In this document: positions 24,656 to 37,210 of the stretch, in pieces
Layout of the letters: every line of letters begins with the position of its first letter
Numbering within the stretch: position 1 is the stretch's first letter
Source: Homalodisca vitripennis
Taxonomy: Eukaryota; Arthropoda; Insecta; Hemiptera; Cicadellidae
NCBI RefSeq assembly: GCF_021130785.1
Contig: NC_060208.1
Location: 52,367,501-52,431,500 of the forward strand
Direction of reading: 5' to 3'
DNA: 64,000 bases
Notes under the pieces: generated by a model
The model's database searches: none
What the model saw: only the letters and a program-made list of their open reading frames with translations
Told to the model about the DNA's origin: nothing
Program-made: the position numbers and the translations under genes

Positions 24656-25564
24656 TTTTGGTAATAATACGCCTCAATTTTATTATTCATAGCACTTTAA
24701 CATGGTGGTAGAACTTTCCATCTAATGTCCTTTGACTTTTGAATATGCTGCGTAATGATGTTCTACGAAATGTTAGCTATATTGTATTTCGTAAAACACT
24801 CAAAAAGGAATTATTAAGAAAGTATTCATAGATATTGTTTCGATTTATAATAGTAAATATTTGTATTATGTTTTTGATGTTAAGATTAAATGAGTTAATA
24901 GGCAACACTTTTCGTAATGGTTATATATTCTTATACACTTGGAGTTAGCAGATATTTCTTTATATCATTCAATAAACGAAACTGTTTTTAAATAATAATA
25001 CGATTTTAAAAGTAAGTATAAATTGAATTAGATAAATACACATAAGGAAAAACATTAGATAAGAATACATTACTAAATAAATAGTTTAGAAGATACAGAG
25101 TGTAAGTTTAAAAATATAAGTTAAACCTGTATTATTTTAATTAGTATAATGGCTATGCTACAACTCAATTGTAAAATTCTACATTTGTGAAAGTTTGAAG
25201 ACTGTCATGGTGGAGAAGTGGACTCTCTGTCCAAACCAAAGCACGGCAAATAAACGAATTGTCAATAGTCTCTCCGCCGTGGAGTGTCATCGATCGTGTT
25301 TGCTGCTTGACTGTTAAAATGACCTATATTTACGAGATATTGATTGCACTATCTATTTTAGAGAGAGATTGCACTATCTATAAATATTGCACGTATTGCA
25401 CTATCTATAAATAGAGACTTACGTACTCTATTTATTTAAAACTAAGTGTTACATGTATGAACGATGAACTCTAAACATTGTTTGGAATCTATTGAGCTCT
25501 CACAGAGAAATTTTCTTACTTCTCTTAGTGTTATAATCTGTTTCATTTTACATGTATACTAAAC
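24656..25564. other. Non-coding part of the insertion in copy B
   Basis: No match in copy A. A GC-richer patch at 25,200-25,320 may be 5' UTR of the LINE whose ORF1 remnant follows. A short ACTATCTATAAATA-containing repeat lies at 25,345-25,425. Confidence 0.4.
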
Positions 25565-26222
25565 ATGACAGTGGATGATTGTAAATTTATTCTTGCAAGT
25601 AATTCTATTTTAAAGTGTGATCTGTGTAACGGGTTAAAAGTTACCAGTGGAGATAACATGTATAAAGGTGTCCAGTGATAAGTTTAAGCCTATAAGTAAT
25701 AAGGATTATGGTTCAGACTCCAATAAAAGTAGCTACACGAAATTGCGTGTTTAAGGTGAATAAGAGGTTTTTCATACAACGCTCACAGAGCTTTTTGCCT
25801 TAAATATGATGGCATTTACCATTTTAAGTGTGCATCTGTAGCTAAGGACAATTATTCTAAATTACAATTTCAATGGGCCTTGGCTTGCATGCAAGGACAA
25901 GGACTTAGGCAACGACCTTGGCAGTTCCAGTGCGAGTTCGTTATCTCTACTCTCAGATAAGATAGCGGCAGGTGTTAGGGATTGCGTAATGGGGCAGTCG
26001 CATGTGATAGCGGCACCGGTCATTGACCCGGGGATTTAGCGAGGTATCATTTAAACAGCTGTTTGCAGAAATTTCAAATTTAAGAAGCGAAATAAGGCAA
26101 TCTGATTTGAAGATCACTATTTCTTTGAATACATATGCCGAATGGATAGTCGGAAATGCTAAGATGATGGAGGAATTGAGGAAAGCAGTATTCAAAACGG
26201 CTGCGGGTATATTAGATTTGTG
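25565..26222 (+). pseudogene. LINE ORF1 remnant with PHD-like zinc finger
   Basis: Pieces in different frames make one decayed gag-like ORF1. An ATG at 25,565 opens a frame with CDLCNGL; near 25,790 comes AFCLKYDGIYHFKC (a C...HxxC zinc ligand pattern); near 25,890 ACKDKDLGNDL closes a WxxxC-type end. A serine-rich linker follows (SSSASSLSLLSDKIAAGVRD). The last segment (26,023-26,222) reads EISNLRSEIRQSDLKI then EWIVGNAKMMEELRKA, a probable coiled coil. PHD-type finger plus coiled coil is typical of ORF1 proteins of some CR1/Jockey-group LINEs. At least three frame breaks are present, and no RT follows before copy B resumes near 26,490. Confidence 0.6.
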
Positions 26223-27778
26223 ACAGGAAAATATTAATTGTATATTAGTTCTTAAGACTTAAAATTACTGTTGCTATTATTTTAATTTCTTATTTGTGAG
26301 TTTTATGAAGATATGAATCGAGAAATTTCTGACATTCTTGCATTACACCTTTAATTTTATTTGCTGAAAAAAGGTTTAATAATAAAACAAACAACTTGGT
26401 AAAATGACATTTAATTTTCAGTATCGTTTAAAAGTTGTGTTACAAATTCAATGTCGAGAAAATTTCATACGATAAACTATCTATCTGCCATACACAATTT
26501 TGAGCATGTAAAGATTATTTATCCCTTATATTTAATTGCTTTCAGATACTGCATATATTGTTTCAACGTGGACAAATCCATCTTAAAAATACTCATACCA
26601 AGATTTCTGGTTTCTTATATTTAATTTTATTTAGATAAGTATTCTGATTCAACGATACTAGTTTTACTTGTTTCTGTATGGCTTATGCTTATATGGAAAT
26701 AGGGATTACAAGTTTTTTGCATAATAGGAAAGTGTTCAAACAATCGCCCTAGACATTTCTAAGAATTACCTTCTAGTTCAACAGTGTAATTTGTATTTAT
26801 AGCGTGAATGTGTCCAACAATTTTGCCTAGAGAGAGAAGATATATTTTTTTATAGATTTATTTGATATAAGAACCACGGTAGGTATAATTAAGTAAAAAA
26901 TACCGTCGTAAAAAAACTGTAGGCAATACACTATTCGCGAAGAGGATAAATAATAGCTTTTTCAAGACATAAATCTGAAACAACATGTTTACATTAGTCT
27001 AGGTCCGACTACCCATATAACCAAATAAAAGTCACAGGATAGTTCTCAAAAATATCCTAATAGTTATCACCTATGACATAAAGTACACTTGGATAAATCA
27101 CCTCCCCCTCCAAATGCATTTTTCAGTTTCTTATTAAAGGACTTTGAATCACTTCGTGAATTGCTAAAATTTTTCATTCGTTATGAATTGCCTGATCAGA
27201 ATTCTCTCCAGTTACTGTGCAGTAAATCAAAATATAATCTATTCTTTCTATCCGTTCATTTTAACAAGTAATTTTTTCAATGCGAAATTAAATCCCTAAA
27301 TCTCAACAATATTTATTTTAAATTTGTAAATCCTTCAAACCCATAATATGTTTGATATAATTGTTTTAAAACTCTTTAATTGCTCAAATAGTTGTGAACG
27401 TGCGCTAAGTTTTTGGATTACTGTTATTTAAAGATAATGTATATAATTTAGCAATAGCCTGTGACAAGAGAATGAAAATGTATGTATATAACTATAAAAA
27501 ACTAATGTGATTTTAATCGATATTAGCCAATAGATTTAATACATTTTCGGCTTTCTAAAGGCCGAGGTTAATACTTCAAATATAATTAAAGGGGTTTTAA
27601 CTAATATCCTTTAAACCCACTATAAATGTAGTAAAAAATATAACAGTATATTTAGGATAAATATTTAAATAATAGAATTCATAATACTTAAAAAAAGTAA
27701 GCCTTTAAACATATTGTGGCAGTGCATCTTTTAATATTATGTAAGAAAAACATGCAATTTTAAAGTTTTTTTTTACTT

Positions 27779-27920
27779 CAAAACAAAAAGACAAAAAATT
27801 TGAGGAAAACAAAGCACGCCCATAACGCTAAACAGAACACAGCAGCAGATTCTGCCTAAGCCGTGTAAGCTAACCTCCCCTCTGTAATGGTAGACAGATT
27901 GACTTTTTGTTTCTTCTTTT
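27779..27920 (+). repeat. ~130 bp module of repeat B, plus orientation
   Basis: Close match to 3,720-3,858; inverted partner at 33,713-33,797, 6.0 kb away. Confidence 0.7.
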
Positions 27921-28590
27921 GTTTGTCTTTGCATTGCATTAAAGACAAAAATTGCATTTAATATTTTTATCTTATTCAATTGAATTTCTCTGAAGGCTTA
28001 TATTTTTAAATAAAACTGATAGCTTTTTTCAAACTAAAAGTTACATTAAAAAGACCCCAACTACATTCTAATTTGATTTTCTATTTCGTTTGATTGTACT
28101 AAAGTATACTTTTGCTTTCAGTGGTATGAATTTCGAAAATTGAATTATTTTGATTTTGATATGGAAATGTTACATCAAATCTACTTTATATAAAAAACAT
28201 TAAGTGATAAAATTGAAACAGATCCACGTTAAAATATGCAAATAAATAATAATATTTTTATAAAGTTATTGTTGAATAAACGGTATCGTACTGCTGTTTT
28301 GGAAAGACCTTCTTAATTTCTTATATTGCTTGTGTTAATTGGAAAATTATATATGAATAATATTATAAATATCATTAATACATTATTTAACTAAATATTT
28401 ACGTATATATTAATATAAATATAATATTAAATACTTATATATTAATACTTATAAATTAATAATAAATATATAATATAAGGTCTTGTTTATTTAAAGATTT
28501 TGTGAAAACCAAAACATTTATTATTTTTGAAGATTAGGTTTTATAATAATCTCATAAATTTAATTCTTCTCACTCATAATTCAAATTTAA

Positions 28591-31410
28591 ACTGAGACAA
28601 ATACAGAGAAATATCTTTACCACAGCAATAGGCATGAATAAAACTGGATGAATTCTGCAACACAAGATCCCAACAAATGATGTCCTGTTCCATTTTGAGA
28701 GGTTAAAATGGGTAAAACGATACTTTTAATGAAAGTTAATTGCCTAAGCTGTTATTTAAGTTATTTACAGTTTTAACCAAAATTTTTTGTTACCTACGCA
28801 TAGAATTATTTTATTTATGATATGTATTATATTGAATTTTTTGTGTATTTAGCCCACCTTAGTTTTTCGATAAGTGAAGGTTTTAGTTCATTTTCGTCAG
28901 TCGTCATCGTTATTCCATTAGTAAGATTTTAATTGAGGTTAGAGAACTTCTCTGCTTGGGGCAGTGCAGTTAGCCAGAGCCCCAATGCGTCCGCTGCAGC
29001 CACCGCTGACGACTGACGAAAAATTGCAGCCGACCCAATAAGACACACCGAGTGCTTTACGAATTGCTTTACGAATTCATCGCACGCGATTATCGAAGAG
29101 ATTCTTGCACTGAAAAGCATGGAGAAGAAGTACACTGTCAAGTCCCAGAGACGTATGATGTTAGTACAACTCGTCCTTTGATGAGTCACCTACGATTAAT
29201 AAATATAGAATTTGATGGTATTTCACTGGAAGTTTATACGGTCAAATATCAAAATGCTTATTAGATCATTTATTTTGGAATTTGAAGAATTTACATAAAA
29301 TCACGTTTTGGCTATCTTAGGGAGCCTGTTTAATTTGTCTCCCAACAATTTAGAATTAGAATTTCAGGAACTGCGTTTTATAGAACAGAATATCTCACAG
29401 ACCACCAATATTAATGTTTGTTTTTCCCTCATGGCCAAATAATTGGTGTGCGATAGTTGTCGATACTTAATTTTGTTTCAAACGTTAAATTTGAGAACGA
29501 GAATCTAATTACGAGTTCTAATTATTAATGATTTATATAAAAACACTAAATAAAGAACTGAAAACTGTGATGATATCGTTCTATTGAAGACAGTAATTAA
29601 GTCGGTTCGTTCAGGAACAACAGTCTAGGTTTTCTGTTTATTTTATTTTGGCATTTACATATCTCGTTTTTCTCTCAGCGTATAGTGAGGACGCTGGTAA
29701 GGTACAAATACAGCGCTATACTCTGAACCCTAGAATAGAACCTCGCACAACTGCAACTAACAGGGCAAACGAAATAAAAACGATTATCTCAAAAAACCTC
29801 ACATAATCACTGTGGATCTTATTCCTATCTAGTTTAAATAAGTTAAGATACAATTGACCAACATGAGTACTGTACTGTAAAGCATCCGTACTTTGTCAGC
29901 TGTATTTTACTGACTTCGTTGCATAAAATATAAGGATACAAAGCCGGTGTAAACAAGCTTTGATCTTGTACCAATGATTCCTCACGAATGTGTCCTCCTG
30001 GAGCATGACTCCAGCCCTAATAATTTTCAAATCATGTATCAAACCTTTTTGCATTCAATACAATCCAGCGAAAGATCAAAATCTTCTAAACAGGGCTAAT
30101 GAGAAAAAGTTGAATAGACTGTATGGAAGACCAATCCCTATTCCCACATCATCAGTTTCTAATAACGTAACAACTTTGTTCGCTCAGTGTCTTGGCTAGT
30201 ATTTAAATGTATTACTTCTACATGGGTAAAATTAAAAATTAAATAAACATCTTAAAGCTGAGTGTACGATCCTACCACCAGCCAAATTAAGATTCCCATT
30301 CCAGATGCGGCAACTGCAAGTGCTTTTTGGATTCAATTTTATCGAAGGCATGCTTTAATTGTGAAAATACCTATAGTTCTGGAGGCGTCTATTAATGTAA
30401 TTATCTAACTTAGAAACTTTAACTTCACTCGGCAGCCAGCGCGGCGTTGCAGCCGAGTTGTCCATCTTGAGTTCTGAGATTAAAATAACCCTGTCCGGTT
30501 TGTATATTCGACTCATATTAGCTAGTGCAATATAAATAGTAGATATTCATGTTTTAATAACTTAAATAGGAACAACGTATTGCCTTTGGGTATTTAGAAT
30601 CAACTCGTAATGCACCCTTATGTGGGTGTCATATCTAAATTAGTATAAAGTAATCATCAGCTAGCAAGAGCATTTTGTGTTCCGTTATGTTTGTTTAGAG
30701 CAAAGCATCTTTTAACTTAATGGATTATTAGATCAATTTAATATAATTAAATGTTAAGCCTAATTTAATTGTCATCCCTGAGTTATATTTCATAGAATTA
30801 TACCTATTACAATCATCCCTCATGACCTTAACATGTTTGATATTTCTTAAGTTAAATATGAAGACACCTTTTGAAACGGTGTAGTTATATATCTGATACT
30901 AGACACAATAGAGTGAAACGGAAAATATTACAACCAATTTCGATTCCGAGGATTTTCTCAATATCTGGTAAATATTGTTTAATCTTACGTTTTCATATTG
31001 AACGGATTAAATTATGACAAGGACAATTTCATTCTTAGCCATTGGAAAAGGGACGTGAACTAGTTTTGAAAATTGAGTTTTGCGATTGGGATTCTAAAAG
31101 AATCGGAAATATAATTTGTAACCTTATTGGAATCCTAGAACAGACCAATTTCATATAAAAATCTTCAACCAATGTCCTTATTCTAAAACAAGGAATATTT
31201 TACCAGAACAGTAAAGCAGACGTTTCAACAATCTAATTAATACTTAACTACATAAACTACATTATAAATAGTAGATCTATTACTGTTATTTGGTATATTA
31301 ACTCATAAATGTGTAACGGGTAAATCTTTAATTAACGAGAATAAGATACTTTATCATTTAGGGGGTTGAATGTTAACTGCTGTAATGTATTAAATATTTT
31401 CTATGCATTA
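28591..31410. other. Non-coding stretch with small inverted repeats
   Basis: No gene supported. A 16 bp inverted repeat (28,891-28,906 with 29,007-29,022, based on TTTTCGTCAGTCGTCA) brackets a GC-richer 100 bp core. Adjacent plus-strand sequence (28,945-29,165) is coding-like in composition but broken by a stop and unrecognised. Confidence 0.5.
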
Positions 31411-32095
31411 GTTCTTTTCGAGGCGACTAGATCACTTGACGTACGTTGGTACCAGCGTTCCTTAATTTCGAGCTGAATTCGAGCTAGGGGCGATTTCGAA
31501 TGAATTAGTGTTTGCGTTTAGTTTTTTACTTAATTATTAATTTTTTATCGAGGTTGCTTAATGTAATTTGGCACCAGCGTTCCTCAGTTTCGAGCTCAAA
31601 TCCAGCTAGGCGCGATTTAGAGAAAACAAGTGATTGCGTTTAATTTTATTTAGCTAACGGTTCTTTTCGAAACGACTGGGTCGCTTGACGTAAGTTGGCA
31701 CTAGCGTTCCTTATTTTTGAGCTCAAATCGAGCTAGGCGCGATTCCGAGCGAATTAGTATTCCCGTTTAGTTTTTTATTTAATTATTGTTTCTTTTCAAG
31801 GCCGCTGGGTCGCTTGACGTAGGTTGGCACTAGCGTTCCATAGTTTTGAGCTGAAATCGAGCTAGGCGCGATTCCGAGCGAACTAGTATTCCCGTTTAGT
31901 TTTTTATATAATTATTGTTTCTTTTCAAGGCCGCTGGGTCGCTTGACGTAGGTTGGCACTAGCGTTCCATAGTTTTGAGCTCAAATCGAGCTAGGCGCGA
32001 TTTCGAGCGAACTAGTATTCCCGTTTAGTTTTTTATTTAATTATTGTTTCTTTTCAAGGCCGCTGGGTCGCTTGACGTAAGTTGGCACTAGTTTT
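31411..32095 (+). repeat. ~122-129 bp minisatellite, six units
   Basis: The landmark ACCAGCG/ACTAGCG recurs at 31,451, 31,573, 31,700, 31,829, 31,958 and (truncated ACTAG) 32,087, giving spacings of 122, 127, 129, 129 and 129. The last three units are nearly identical and the first two are diverged, so recent expansion was at the right end. Units contain CGAGCTAGGCGCGATT and are CpG-rich for this region. Confidence 0.93.
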
Positions 32096-33712
32096 GGTTG
32101 GATTCTAGCTCGTGTCAAATCTGCGATCGTTTTAGGGAACGTCTAGGTGCGAGGACACTCATCCTAAACCACATGCTAGGTACTTTCCTTTATTTTATTT
32201 AGTTTTCGACTTGGCCATGATGTGATCTGTTGACCATATGTGCTGAATATGTTTTGGCTTTTGTTTCTTTCACTGACGCGTGTCTGTTAAAACCTTCATC
32301 TCCTTTCTGGACGCTGGATTTTATCCCGCTCCCTAAAGACAGACAATTATAAAAATTTAATACTAAGACGAGGTAACTGTTAGATTATAATAGTTTAGTA
32401 TTACAGAAAAAGCACAATTATATGCTCTGCTATTCTTATTACTCATTTTCTGCTTTATTCCTGACCTATTCTCTTTTGCTATATTTGACTATGGTGAGAC
32501 TTAGGTACCATATTAATGTAATTAAATGTTTCCGTCATGAGTATTGAAATTTATTCCAGTGCTACTTTTTCAGTATAACTCTAATATTAACAAATTTGTG
32601 ATTTTTGCGAAGTAATAAATTTTTTTTACGTAATTATTAATTTATAAGAATAAGTTGAGAACTGTATAATAGAACTAAGTTTAATTTCCTCAAATGTAAA
32701 TGTGATACGATTTTAACATACTGTTTTACCATGAACTCGTTGTTTCCAACTCTTAATATTGTTTGTCAAATCTGTTCATTATAAAAAGGAAAATGGACAT
32801 TTTTAAACCTCGCGATGTAAATGCATTTCTTTATATGTGTTATGTTGAATGTATATTACTATTTGATGGATGTTAGAATCAGCGTGTATTAGAACGATTT
32901 GAGGACAATAACTTTAACATGTATAGAAATAATTTGAAAATGTTTAATGAAGGTACTTGGAACAAAACACGCAAATGCGTCAACAAAATAATGCTAACAC
33001 TACCCAATGTCTCCTATCCGGCTGAAAGATATGTGATAAAATCCACAGTAAATGCCATACAGTTATCGAAACTCCATCAAAACTTTGAAATAGTATAACT
33101 ATTTCACTATATTTTTTAGTTTTTTACTGTGCACTCCAAGGGATGCCTTGAAAAATAAGCAATCGTGTGCTCGACAGAATACACTATAGCCTGAGTTACT
33201 TATTGAAGCGCAGGATCAAATTTAAAAAAACCACCAAGACATGCAAACAATTAAAACGCAATAATGAAATGATAGTAACGTGTACCCCATAGAGCGCACG
33301 GCGCACTTTGCAAAAGCCCGGTTGTGTACTCGATCGGGCAGTTGAAAAAATCGCATTTAGGCTACATGTCGTCGTGAACGTGTTAAACATCCCCATAAAA
33401 CCTATGTCAGAAACTGGGGTAGAGTAGGCTACTAATTGTTACGAATTAATTGTTAGCTTTTAGTAGAAATCTGTTATATTTATGTCTGCATTAAGATATG
33501 TAATTAATTACATAATTCAATACAGTAACAGCTAGTAGGGCCACTAAATTTCCATTTTCATAAAAATATTTCGTGACAATGATTTCAAACATATTAGTAG
33601 AATTTTCACGTCTGTGTCCTTAACGATATCCAAATCGTTTTAATGGATTACACAATCGAAATGTAATTAATCTATAGTTACGCAAGACATAATATTTAGT
33701 GCAAACGAAGTT
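32096..33712. other. Non-coding stretch
   Basis: No gene supported. 33,390-33,480 resembles 4,780-4,870 in direct orientation. Confidence 0.5.
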
Positions 33713-33797
33713 TCCCAGTTCAGAGGCATGGCTTACCCGGCTTAATAACAGGATCTGCTGTGTTCAGTTTAGGCGTGCTGTTTTCCTCAGGCCTCTT
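33713..33797 (-). repeat. ~130 bp module, inverted and diverged copy
   Basis: Shares TCCCAGT, GGCTTA, ATCTGCTG, GTGTTCAGTTTAGGCGTGCT and TTTTCCTCA with the reverse complement of the module, with several deletions. Confidence 0.6.
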
Positions 33798-35789
33798 ATC
33801 GGTATGGGCTGAGCTTTAGCGCAGGGTATCGCTTAAAAGGCTAAACAAATTTAATTTCTGTATGTTAGTATGTCTATCCACACGACATCTCGAAAATAAA
33901 CAAACCTAAAATTGTTCATGAAGCCTCATAACTATATGAAGAACACTGAGTTCGGTGATGGTAAATATCACTCCATCAGATTTGGCTAAGCGTTAGAGAA
34001 TATTTTGACAATGGTCTTATAGGTAACCAGGATGGCAATGAAAAATAGCAGAATACATAAATTAATAAACAAAAACCTCAGTACACGAATAAGATATTTT
34101 AAAATATGACATATTAATATATATAGCCTATCTATACCAATGCAAACAACATTATTGTATGGTTGATTTTGTGTGTAACCGTTTACCATTTTATATAATA
34201 TTGATATTGATGATAATATTGAATTCAATTTAATGAACAAAAATTTAAATTTATCATGGGGCAAGTTATATCGAGAAAAATTGTTAACTGTGGGCTTGAA
34301 ATTTTTCATGAAATATGTATTTGGGCTGAGCAACATGTATCGCTCAGTAGGCTGACACAGTTAACAAAAATAACATTGTCCTATGATTTTAATGCAATCT
34401 GACAATAACGTTACATTCTGACAATAACCAAATAAGCTATAGGCTATAGACATTTTTTATTGCACCTCAGTAAAAATTGTTACATAAAACGTGGTGTAGC
34501 GTAGTACTACCATATTAGTAACCGGTATGTTTATAATCAAAAGATCGTAGAAAGATTTGTTATTTTCACTCTTGAATCAGTTTAACTTGTGACAATTATT
34601 ACACATATTGAAACGTCTTTAAAGAGTTTAAAATTTTTAAGGAATGCACACTTTTTAGCTTTTAAGAAAATCTACTCCTAGATCAATTTGATTAAAATAA
34701 ATTAATGTTTCGTCAACATTATAGTCGTAATTGAATTTCTTTTTATATATTTAACACATTCAGGTATTCAATAAGTCTGGAATAATTATGATACTACATT
34801 TTCATTAAAACGAGCTTTGACATAATACATATTTCTCTTTTACATTCTATAAACCATCAAATAAAGTTAGGCTATGTTCTTTTTCCAAGGACTGTTCTGA
34901 CTAATTGTATATAACCTGTATATAATCTCTAAACCCAGTTGTGGACATTAGACAGTATATGGTACAGTTCACTGAGTCTGATATAATTTAGTGCTCAGCA
35001 GGTGGCAGTACTGCTCGTTAAAATTGTATCACACCACTGGTGTTACCTGCCCGGATTAATCCAGCTTCCTGAAATAGATGTGTCTTAACAAGGGGCTTCG
35101 GAATATACTCCACAGGCTGCTGTGAGTTGAATTTGCAACTTCTTACTATTCATAAAGAAAAGGATGGTTATATAGTATAATACAAAGAATAAATAATATT
35201 ACATATAAACAGATTTCTTATTTACAAAATATATATTTTGTGTTCGTAACTTTCTTAAATAGTTTGTTTTACTTTGAGAATGAATATCCGTGCTCCAAGA
35301 AATTTTTCTACTCACCATCAGCTAAAGTTAAAAATATGTTAACTGAAATTCATCCTGTAAAACCTTATTTTAAAATTGTTTAAACCAGTCCTTTGTTCAC
35401 GTTCTTAAATGAAATATTTAGAGAGAGTTTAAAATGTATCATTTACGTCTTATTTATTTAATTTTTACATCGCATTAATTTTAATCGATTCCATAGTAAT
35501 CCATAATGAGACCCTAGTTTATAGATGTTCGGTTTTGTACATTGTTTACAAAATTAGTTTTTGTATCGTAAATCGTATTTTGAGTGGCCTTTTTCGAATT
35601 ATATTATTATATAATTCGAAAAATTGTTTTTACAGTGTGTTATTACAGTTTTGACTATTTATACTAAACCCCTTTAGAAATACATTGATGCTTAAAAGTG
35701 AAAAGCTGAAATATGAGGAAATAGCTTTATTTTATCAAGGTTGTTAAATTTAAAATATGAATAAATAATAACAAAAATAATGCCTTAAT
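33798..35789. other. AT-rich non-coding stretch
   Basis: The 116-codon minus frame at 33,986-34,336 consists of AT-rich hydrophobic codons without motifs and is best read as chance. A perfect 15 bp hairpin lies at 35,590-35,623. Confidence 0.5.
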
Positions 35790-35925
35790 TGTGTATTAGG
35801 TTAGTTCTTTACCTGAAGAAGAGATCAGATTGCAGATCTCGAAACGTAGTGTTACTGATTTCTTGTTTCACTGAACGATAGCAAATGTCCGGAAAAATCC
35901 TGTTTCCTTCACAATGCCTTAATGT
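35790..35925 (+). mobile_element. Solo Penelope-like 3' tail with hammerhead-like motif
   Basis: Matches the 3' end of the element at 21,150-24,075: TATTAGGTTAGTTCTTT leader, hammerhead-like core, then TGTCCGGAAAAATCCTG and TTTCCTTCACAAT. Only about 135 bp of the element is present, so this is an extremely 5'-truncated insertion or a leftover pLTR fragment. Confidence 0.8.
35799..35861 (+). ncRNA. Hammerhead-ribozyme-like motif 3
   Basis: CTGAAGA at 35,813, stem II arms GAGATC/GATCTC around a CAGATTGCA-type loop, GAAAC at 35,841-35,845, then GTAGTGTTACTGA. TTAGT upstream can pair with ACTGA downstream as a stem I segment. This is the least degraded of the four copies. Confidence 0.6.
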
Positions 35926-36558
35926 CCTTAAATAAATATTACTCATCTCAATTGTCACCCTTTAAAATTTATTACCTTGAGAATTCTTTTTGGAAAATAG
36001 TTTTGTGTTGGAGAGAATATGGTCATAGAAGGTGAAATTTTGATTTAAAAATATAACAGTTGCCCTAGGCGTTATATGTAGCCTAAAATTACATAGTAGG
36101 AGTGTGCTAAACCAAATGCCGCATAAACGGAATTCGCTTAGGCTACATACAAAATTTGAAGTCTACAAGCTTCATGTAAATGTACACTGATGCTCAAATT
36201 ATACCCCTGCAACAATATTGAACTTGATATTCCCTACATAGAAATTAAGTTCATGCAAAATTTCAAGCCTGTTAGTCATTTAATTTTTAAGATATCATAG
36301 ACAGACAAAAATGGAATTTTACCATTTCCTAGACTGATACGTTCTACTGACGCTCAGCCAACAGGCTTGTTTTTTTACGGTATGAAAGCATAACATATGG
36401 TTTAGGATTACCAGAAGAATTTTTAATATGTAACCTTAATTTAGCTTGTAGCTGTCTGGTTTGGTAAGTAAATTTAAATTGGGTAAATAAGCGGATCTCT
36501 CTGACAAAGCTCATTCCTAGTGATACTTGGAGACTTGTCCGCATATACACAATGATTT

Positions 36559-36890
36559 CTAAGGCAAAGAAGGGACAAGGACTTGGAGTTGCGGGAGTGG
36601 AGTGGACAGCAAATATCCGCTACTTGTCGTCCAACTGTGGATCAATTCAATTTTATTATGGTTTTTGAGCTCTGGGAAATATTGTTTTTCACATTTGGAA
36701 CAAGTCACTGATAGTAGATTGAAAGATGAGCAGATAACGGAGATTTTGTTCCCCAAATCGTTGATTTTTTGTGATGACAGATTCACAGCACAGCCATATA
36801 TACTATCCAAACAGCTTGTTCTGAACCCAACAGGCCTTCTTGAAATCGTGTCGTGTATCCGCCAGTGTGATAAGTCTTGATTGATAAAAA
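36559..36890 (-). CDS. Hypothetical open segment, product unknown
   Basis: The minus strand stays open for about 105 codons, ending at 36,559, with balanced amino acid content including a CSKCEKQYFPELKNH stretch (one CxxC pair). The plus strand is also open across much of it (36,602-36,880), so composition alone could explain both. It adjoins a transposon-like repeat at 36,900-37,210, which favours a mobile-element origin. No ATG-initiated, motif-supported product can be named. Confidence 0.2.
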
Positions 36891-36899
36891 TTTTCAGAC

Positions 36900-37210
36900 A
36901 CGTGAAAATTAGTACATGGGTTCCTGTTTTTGGTCCAAGAAAACCCGCTTTGATTTTGGGATTAAGAGGTCAAAGCCCAGTCAGTCTGACTATCTGTACG
37001 CCTGCCTGCCTGTCTGTACGATATCTCTTGATAAAAAGGGCCTGGAAACCTGGAACTTAGTAGATAGGGCCATCTTGGTCCGAGGATGATTTCTATTGAC
37101 TGTAGGGATCATAATATGAATTAGAGTCCGTCTCTCTAATTGTCTGTATGTCCGTATACCTGTGCCTTACTTATTTTGTTACGTTACGCCAGATCCTTTG
37201 ATACAATGGA
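36900..37210 (+). repeat. Dispersed-repeat-like sequence with CTGT-rich core
   Basis: A block with AAAGCCCAGTCAGTCTG, repeated CTGCCTGCCTGTCTGTACG, and a second GTCTGTATGTCCGTATACC segment about 120 bp on. The internal echo and the phrase-like organisation resemble 3' parts of dispersed insect repeats; family not determined. Confidence 0.4.

Larger units (their letters stand above)
20030..28590 (+). repeat. Large unclassified dispersed repeat, copy B (interrupted)
   Basis: Diverged counterpart of 1-4,260, running in the same direction. Relative to copy A it has two large insertions: the Penelope-like element at about 21,150-24,075, and about 1.8 kb at 24,656-26,490 carrying a LINE ORF1 remnant. 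Similarity fades after about 28,570. The 130 bp module lies at 27,779-27,920. Both insertions therefore postdate the duplication or transposition that made the two copies. Confidence 0.75.

Noticed and set aside
33986..34336. 116-codon minus-strand frame
   Set aside because: Hydrophobic, AT-rich codons only; no conserved motif or convincing start context.
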